64,000 bases of DNA from contig NC_045441.1 of the NCBI RefSeq assembly GCF_002776525.5, positions 71,558,311-71,622,310 of the forward strand, read 5' to 3'. The translations under genes were made by a program, and so were the position numbers. Source of the stretch: Piliocolobus tephrosceles. Taxonomy: Eukaryota; Chordata; Mammalia; Primates; Cercopithecidae. A model generated the notes under the pieces. The model saw only the letters and a list, made by a program, of their open reading frames with translations. It did not search any database and was not told the DNA's origin. This document shows positions 57,895-64,000 of this stretch, piece by piece (position 1 is the first letter of the stretch; every line of letters starts with the position of its first letter).

Positions 57895-58060
57895 TGTATA
57901 TGTATATCTTTAGAAAAAAGACTGAATACTTATGCTAAAACAATTAATAGGAATTATTTCTTAGAAGTGACTCTTCTTTTGCGACCTTTGCAAGTTTTTG
58001 CATTCAATTTTTTCTCAACTGTCACCTTCTTGGTAGGCCTTCCTAGATTATCCTATTTGT
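57895..58060. other. Unassigned spacer
   Basis: No feature recognised. Confidence 0.4.
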
Positions 58061-59110
58061 TTTATTTATTTATTTATTTATTTATTTATTATTGTTTCTT
58101 TTTCAACTTTTAGTTTATAATGAGGGTAACTATGCAAGTTCATTACAAAGGTACATTACGTGATACTGAGTTTTGGGGTATGACTAACTCTGTCATCCAA
58201 GAAATGAGCATAGTAACCAATAGGTAGCTTTGCAGCCCTTGGTCCGTCCCCTCCCACTTGCCCCCTCTAGTGGTCTCCGGTGTCGATTGTGCCCATCTTT
58301 ATGTCCATGTGTACCCAGTGTTTAGCTCCCACTTATAAGCGATAACATGCCATATATGGTTTTCAGTTTCTGCTAATTTCACTTAAGATAATGGCCTCCA
58401 GCTGTATATAAGTTACTGCAAATGACATGATTTCACTCTCTTTTATGGCAGTATAGTATTCCATGGTGTATATGTACCATCTTTTCTTTGTCTAACCCAC
58501 CATTGATGGGCACCTGGGTTGACTCCATGTTTAACATACAGGTGCATGTATCCTTTTGGTAGAATTATTTATTTGGGGTATATAATCAGTAATGGGATTG
58601 CTGAGTTGAAGGGTAGTACAATCCTTAGTTCTTTGCAATATCTCCAAACTGCTCTCCACAGTAGCAGTATTAATTTCATTCCCACCAACAGTGTATAAGT
58701 GTACCCTTTTCTCTGCAGCCTTACCAATATCTTGTGACTTTTTAATAGTAGCCATTCTGAGTAGTGTGAGATGATACCTTATTATAGTTTTGATTTGCAT
58801 TTCTCTGATGATTAGTGATGATGGAGCATAGAGCATGTTTTCATGTTTGTTGGCTACTTGTATGTCTTCTTTTGAGAAGTGTCTGTTCATATCTTTTGAT
58901 CAGTTTTAATGGGATGATATGATTTTCTTTGTTGAATTAAGTTCTTTGTAGATTCTGGATACTAGACTTTTGTTAAATGTATAGTTTGCAATTTTTTTTT
59001 TCCATTCTGTAGATTATCTGTTCACTGTTTATAGTTTCTTTTGCTGTACAGAAGCTCTTTAATCTAATTAGGTCCTACTTACCAATTTTTGGGCTTTTTT
59101 GTGCAGTTCA
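58061..59110 (-). mobile_element. Antisense L1 (L1PB/L1MA-age), 5'-truncated
   Basis: Begins with a (TTTA)n tract at 58061-58092, which probably grew from the A tail. Then come reversed 3' UTR and ORF2 end. Marker text includes 'tagtattccatggtgtatatgtacc' (58456-58480) and 'cccaccaacagtgtataagtg' (58681-58701). The minus frame 58890-58531 reads MNRHFSKEDIQVANKH and then decays. Cut off near 59110. Confidence 0.88.
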
Positions 59111-60199
59111 GGTAAGCCTATTTAAAATTGCACCCGCAGCCAATATTTCTGACCTATTTAATCTGCTCTATTTTCTTATTTTCCCCATAACACCTAGTAT
59201 ATTTTATCTTACCATATGATTTACTTACTGATTTTTTTTAATATGTGTTGTTTTTCTCCACCATAGTAGAATGTAAACCCCATAAAGGCAGCAAAATATT
59301 TTGATCACTGGTGTATTTTGTGTGCCCAGCAGTGCCTGATACATAGTAAGACATTAAATAATTAGTTAACAAAAGTTAATTCGTTCTTTATGAGTATTCT
59401 TTAATATATTAATTTTATTTAAAATAACTTTTTTCTTTGAATTATCCTTGTTTGGAACTTGTAGAAAGTCCCTGGTTCTAGGAAATTCAAGGAAACTTGG
59501 TTACTTTTGAAGCCATGACTTAATGGATAACGTCTAAACATTATTGTAGCATCACAGAATTGCTGCAGAGTTATTTATTTAGTTTATATAAAATAAATAT
59601 GCAACTTACAACACTTTAACTATAATTTGGCTTTAGGATGAAAATCATTATGAATCTTTTCCTAATTGTTCAGGAATAATGTAATAGAATAGTGTAACTG
59701 TATGAGGAATAAAATGCTAGGCCATTAATCTCAAGATCGTTATTAGGTAATAAGAATTCTTCAGTGATGACGAGAAAGAAAACATGTTAAAAGTCAGACA
59801 CAGAGAAAATTATTATTTTTCATAGAGTGTCCATATGTCTAAATTATCACATTACAGTCCTAAAGACATCAATTTGTTAGAATAGCATTTGCATTTATTC
59901 TAAGTTAATCATTATTTTAAGTAGACTGTGTGTAGAAAACTAACCATTTCAAATTGGGACAAAGGACAAGAGACTGTTACATCTACCTAAACAATAAGGA
60001 AACATTCAATAAGCATTTTTAAATCCATCAGAGCTGTAGATAAAAATAAAGTCAAAATGAACAAAATTCCAAAGTAGTACAATCCTTATTAGGTGAGAAA
60101 AATGAATGGCCTTCTATTTCCCTAGGGAGGCATGGTGGAAAGAGAAATAAATCTGGCAGAGATATTGTAAGAGTAAGGGGGGAAATGCAAAAACTTTTA
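59111..60199. other. Unassigned AT-rich sequence
   Basis: No feature recognised. Confidence 0.4.
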
Positions 60200-60910
60200 T
60201 TTTGTTAAATTTTTAGTATGATACATTTTCAAAGTTAAAGAAAACCTGCAATAATAGTACAAAGAACTTCTGTCTCTCCTTAAATTGATCTTTCGTTTAT
60301 ATTTTGCTTCATTTGCTTTATCATCTGCTCTCTTTCCTCCTGATCTATCAATCTATTTACATGTGTATTTTTTCCTGAAATATTTTAGAGTAAGTTAGAG
60401 TCATTTACCTGAAATAATTCAGTGTGAATTTCTTAGGAATATGAACATTTCATTAAATAACCACAGTCTAGCCAACAAAATTAGTATAATTATCAAAATC
60501 AAAATAGCCATTCTATAGTTAACCTTGATAAAATTATACTACCTAACCCCCAGTACATATTCAGATTTTTGTCAGTTTTTCTAATAATGTTCTTTGTAGT
60601 ATTTTTCTTCCCTAGTCTGTGCTATGCATTGCCTTTAATTTTCATATCCCTTTATTTTTCTTTACCCCAGAATAGTTTCTCTGTCTTTTTGTGTGTGTGT
60701 TCCTTAATGTTGACATTTTTTAAGAGTAAGGCCAGGTGTTTGTTTTGCATAATATTTCTTTATTTGCCTTTGCTGATATTTCCTCATGATTAGACCCAAG
60801 TTAAGCAATTTGTTAGAATACATCACATCAGAAGGCACATGATATCACCTTGATTTAATAGTGGTTATGTCAGTATTGACCAATTAGTTACGAGCCATGT
60901 TTCTGAGAGC
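60200..60910 (-). mobile_element. Antisense L1ME/L1M 3' UTR fragment
   Basis: Plus-strand text 'ttttagagtaagttagagtcatttacctgaaataattcagtgtgaatttctta', 'ataaccacagtctagccaac', 'ctaataatgttctttgtagtatttttc' and 'tcctcatgattagacccaagtta…catcagaaggcacatgatatca' follows, in order, the reversed 3' region of old L1M elements. Confidence 0.72.
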
Positions 60911-61199
60911 CTGTAGACAAGAATGACAGATTTTATTCTGATGAAATCCAGAAGCAGAGACCAAAGTCTTTCTTTTCCACATTTGTTCTCCCTGGCTTTT
61001 CATCAAGAACACAACAGTACACAGGAAATCAAGGCAGGGCTGGAAAGCAGATAAATCTCTCCAGAATCTAGTGATGCTTCTATTGTAGCCCTTTGGAAGG
61101 CAGGGGGACCTAAAATTGACTTTAAATAATTTGAAATAAGTAGTGAACTGGCATTAGCTAAAGGTACAGCATAGCACACAACAAGTTCTACTCTGGATG
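60911..61199. other. Unassigned spacer
   Basis: No feature recognised. Confidence 0.4.
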
Positions 61200-61745
61200 A
61201 ATTTGTAGAAGTAAGGCCTTCACATTTAATACCTTATAAAAAGGGGTTATTATTTACTAAAAATAAATATTATCTACCAGCATCTGTTCAGTTCTTTCCA
61301 GCATAGAATATCAAAAATCTGAGATATGCAAAGAAACAAAAAATGGAACTCCCAGTAAAGTAAAACATTGAACATTGAGATTTAAAATAACTGTTGGGAT
61401 TAGCTAATGTATACATGAGGAAAAGATGGACTTAATGTGGAAAAGATAGAGAATTTCATCAGAGAAACTAAAATACTAAAAAAGAAGCAAATGAAAACTT
61501 TAGTACTGAATCACATATCTAAAGTAATAAATAGATTAGATGGACATATCAACAGACTAGATAAAGAAGAAAAAAATGAAAGATTAATAAAATTTATCTA
61601 ATCTAAACACAGAGAAAAAATATTAAACTCAGAAATTCAGAGACCTATGGTAAAATATTAAATATTCTAATGTACATGTATTTAGAATTCTTGAAAGAGA
61701 TTTTTTGATGTATATTTTACCAACTTTATCAATTTTGTAAAATTA
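61200..61745 (+). mobile_element. HAL1/L1M ORF1-like fragment
   Basis: A-rich text with 'gatagagaatttcatcagagaaactaaaatactaaaaaag', 'acagagaaaaaatattaaactcagaaattcagagacctatggtaaaatattaaatattctaatgtac' and 'attcttgaaagaga' parallels the ORF1 region of HAL1/old L1 (coiled coil, then RRM). No open frame survives. Confidence 0.52.
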
Positions 61746-63348
61746 TACAAAAGAACTCACTCACTATCATGAGAACAACATGAGGGAAACTGCCCCCATA
61801 ATTCAATCCCTTCCCACAAAGTCTCTTCTTCAACATCTGGGGATTACAATTCAAGATGAGATTTGGGTGAGGACACAAAGCCTAACCATATGATTCTGCC
61901 CCTGGCCCCTCCAAAATCTCATGTATTTTCACATTTCAAAACGAGTCGTGCCTTCCCACCAGTCCCCCAAAGTCTTAACTAACTTCGCATTACTCAAAAG
62001 TCCACAGTCCAATGTCTCATCTGAGACAAGGCAAGTCACTTCTGTCTATGAGCTTGTAAAATAAAAAGCAAGACAGTATTAAAAAATCAAGTTAGTGACT
62101 TCCGAGATAGAACAGGGGTACAGGCATTGGGTAAATATTTCCATTCCAAATAAGATAAATTGGCCAAAACAAAGGGCTACAGGTCCCATGAAAGCCTGAA
62201 ATCCAGTGGGGACAGTCATTACATCTTAAAGCTGATAAATAATCTCTTTTGACCCTATGTCTCATTTCCAGGTCACACTGATGCAAGAGGTGAGCTCCCC
62301 ACCGTCTTGCGCAGCTCCACCCCTGTGGCATTGCAGGGTACAGCTCCCCTCCTGGCTGCTTCCATGGGCTAGCATTGAGTGTCTGTGGCCTTTCCAGGTG
62401 CACGATGCAAGCTGTCAGCGTGTGGATCTGCCATTCTGGGGTCTGAAGGACAGTGACTCTCTTCTCATAGCTCCACTAGGCAGTGTCCCCATGGAGACTC
62501 TTTGTGGGGGCTCCGAACCCACATTTCCCTTCCCCCTAAACCTCAATTATTTTTGGTGTACCTGCAGGCAACCCAGCACCACATGTAAGCTGACAAGGTT
62601 TGGGGCTTGGACCTTCTGAAGCAACAGTTTGAGCTGTACCTTGGCCCCGTCTAACCACTGCTGGAACTGGAGCAGCTGGGACACAGGGCATTACATCCCA
62701 AGGCTGAACGGTATAGAAGGGTCCTGGACCCAGCCCGTACAACCATTTTTTCATTCTAGCCCTCTGAGCATGTGATGGGAAGGGCTGCTATCAAGATCTC
62801 TGACATTCCCTAGACACATTTTCCCTGTTGCTGTCTTGAAAAGTGACATTATGCTCCTCATTACTTATGCAAATGTTTGCAGTATGCTTAAATTTCTCAC
62901 CAGAAAATGGGTTTTTCTTTTCTACCACATCATCAGGCTGCACATTTTTCAAACTTTTATGCTCTACTTTCCTTTTAAATGTAAGTTCCAATTTCAGATC
63001 ATCTCTCAAGTTCAAAGTTCCACAGATCTCTAGGGCAGGGACAAAATGCCAGTAGTCTCTTTGCTAAAGCAGAGCAAGACTGACCTTTGCTCCAGTTCTC
63101 AAGGCGTTCCTCATATCCATCTGCAACCACCTCAGCCTGGACTTCATTAGCCCTATTACTATCAGCATTTTTGTCACAACCATTCAACAAGTCTCTAGGA
63201 AGTTCTAAACCTTCTCACATCTTCCTGTCTTCTTTTGCGCCCTCCAAACTGTTCCAACCTCTGCCTATTACCCAGATCCAAAGTTGCTTCCATATTTTTA
63301 CATTTCTTTATAGCAATACCTCACTCTTGGTACCAATTTCCTGTATTA

Positions 63349-63449
63349 TTAGGTTGTTGCAATAGTAATTGCAGTTTTTTGCCATACTTTTAATTACTTT
63401 GCCATTACTTTTAATGACAAAAACTGCAATCACTTTTGCACCAACATAA
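63349..63449. mobile_element. MADE1 mariner MITE with internal duplication
   Basis: Ends are 'ttaggttgttgcaatagtaattgcag' and 'ctgcaatcacttttgcaccaacataa', with TA on both sides (63347-63348 and 63450-63451). The MaLR LTR text tgtatta|gtttgatttcacac joins cleanly when it is removed. It is 101 bp instead of about 80: the central 'gccattacttttaat' block is present twice (63381-63395 and 63401-63415). The two halves are complementary and would fold into a long hairpin; the miR-548 family arises from MADE1 hairpins. Confidence 0.93.
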
Positions 63450-63504
63450 TAGTTTGATTTCACACTGCTGTAAAGAATTTCCTGAAACTGGGTAATTTAT
63501 AAAC

Positions 63505-63570
63505 AAAAAAAGAGAAAGAAAGAAAGAAAGAAGGAAAGGGAAGGGAAGGGAAGGGAAGGGAAGGGAAAAG
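63505..63570 (+). repeat. (GAAA)n/(GGGAA)n polypurine microsatellite
   Basis: About 66 bases of pure purine: four to five GAAA units, then five to six GGGAA units. It sits in the MaLR LTR where the family normally has a short 'ataaagaaaagagg', so it grew from that seed. Confidence 0.96.
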
Positions 63571-63854
63571 CTTTAATTGACTCACAGTTCTGCAGGTCTG
63601 GGAGGCCTCAGGAAACTTACAATCATGGCAGAAATCACCTCTTCACAGAGGCGGGAGAGAGAAGAGAGCAAGAAGAAACTACCAAACACTTACAAAACCA
63701 TCAGATCTCATGAGAACTACTCACTATTAGGAGAAACAGCATGGGGTAAACCACCCCTATGATCCAATCACCACCCATCAGGTCCCTCCCTCAACATCTG
63801 GGGATTACAATTCAAGATGAGATTTGGGTGGGGACACAAAGCCTAACTATATCA

Positions 63855-64000
63855 AACACCACGTAATTCAGTGGTCTACAAAAATGTCATAAACCACAAA
63901 TATTTGGACTAGCAATAGACAAAATATGTAGTTTATTTTATATGGTCGCATCAACTGCAAATCATTCTTAATAAGAAGTGAAATATATTGGTTTTCTAAA
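63855..64000. other. Unassigned sequence at the window's right edge
   Basis: No feature recognised. Confidence 0.4.

Larger units (their letters stand above)
61746..63854 (-). mobile_element. THE1/MST MaLR provirus (antisense), 3' LTR truncated
   Basis: On the plus strand, about 61746-61893 is the last part of a reversed LTR ('ttcaagatgagatttgggtgaggacacaaagcc'). 61894-63341 is MaLR internal sequence ('ctgcccctggcccctccaaaatctcatg', 'gacaaggcaagtcactt', 'ggtacaggcattgggtaaatat', 'caagttcaaagttccacagatctctagggcaggg', 'catcttcctgtcttcttt'). 63342-63854 is the other LTR, from 'tgtatta' to 'tatatca', with a MADE1 near its first bases. The internal region is derived from a gag-like gene but has no intact frame; several blocks of the full-length element are missing. 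MaLR elements depend on ERVL enzymes supplied in trans. Confidence 0.92.

Noticed and set aside
62092..62619. Frames of 103 and 120 codons
   Set aside because: They fall inside the MaLR internal region, which matches known repeat text; no independent gene features.
1..64000. CRISPR arrays, prokaryotic operons, prophage, tRNA or rRNA genes
   Set aside because: Repeats are eukaryotic interspersed elements with retrotransposition signatures. No regularly spaced repeats, no ribosome-binding sites, and no tRNA cloverleaf noticed; the tRNA-Phe match at 5989-6006 is only an 18-nt primer site.

Overview
The window looks like intergenic DNA from a primate genome, most likely human or another ape. It is AT-rich and packed with Alu, L1 (old L1M/HAL1-like up to young L1PA-like), MaLR (THE1/MST/MLT1), ERVK and class I ERV elements, Tigger/mariner DNA transposons, MER5A and MIR. 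I find no intact protein-coding gene, tRNA, rRNA, CRISPR array or bacterial operon. The only gene-derived sequences are two dead retrocopies. One is an old, broken copy of a PERIOD circadian gene (closest to PER3), spread over about 22.8-27.9 kb on the minus strand. The other is a near full-length GAPDH processed pseudogene at 44.8-46.1 kb, also minus. A PER3 pseudogene (PER3P1/PER4) is known on human chromosome 7p21.3, so that is the likely locus; this placement comes from memory and needs an alignment.

Layout. 0-3.4 kb: an L1M tail, a (GT)n tract and an ERVK solo LTR with a perfect 6-bp target duplication. 3.4-6.5 kb: a compact minus-strand class I ERV with both LTRs, a tRNA-Phe-type primer-binding site, gag, part of protease and only the end of env. 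6.5-12.7 kb: mostly unassigned, with a MER5A-like piece, an L1 3' end and half an Alu. 12.7-21.3 kb: two antisense L1s; the first carries a 71-bp tandem duplication and the second holds a MER2. 22.8-27.9 kb: the PER retrocopy, interrupted by a Tigger-like transposon and a 5'-inverted L1. 28.5-29.0 kb: a second 5'-inverted L1. 29-44 kb: HAL1/L1M-like, MIR, THE1/MST LTR, MLT1-like, two Alus, antisense L1M, half a MADE1 and a Tigger4/Zombi-like element. 44.8-46.1 kb: GAPDH pseudogene. 46-51.5 kb: little recognisable. 51.5-61.7 kb: several L1 pieces, a THE1/MST LTR and a Tigger-family MITE. 61.7-63.9 kb: an antisense MaLR (THE1/MST) provirus whose first LTR bases are split by a MADE1 with an internal duplication.

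The parts do not form a pathway. What the window records is an order of insertions. The PER retrocopy was hit by a Tigger-like element and later by an L1. An old L1M was hit by a MER2. A MaLR LTR was hit by a MADE1. Many target-site duplications can be read directly. I see no sign of an undescribed functional system. Family names are from memory of repeat consensus sequences and were not checked by search.
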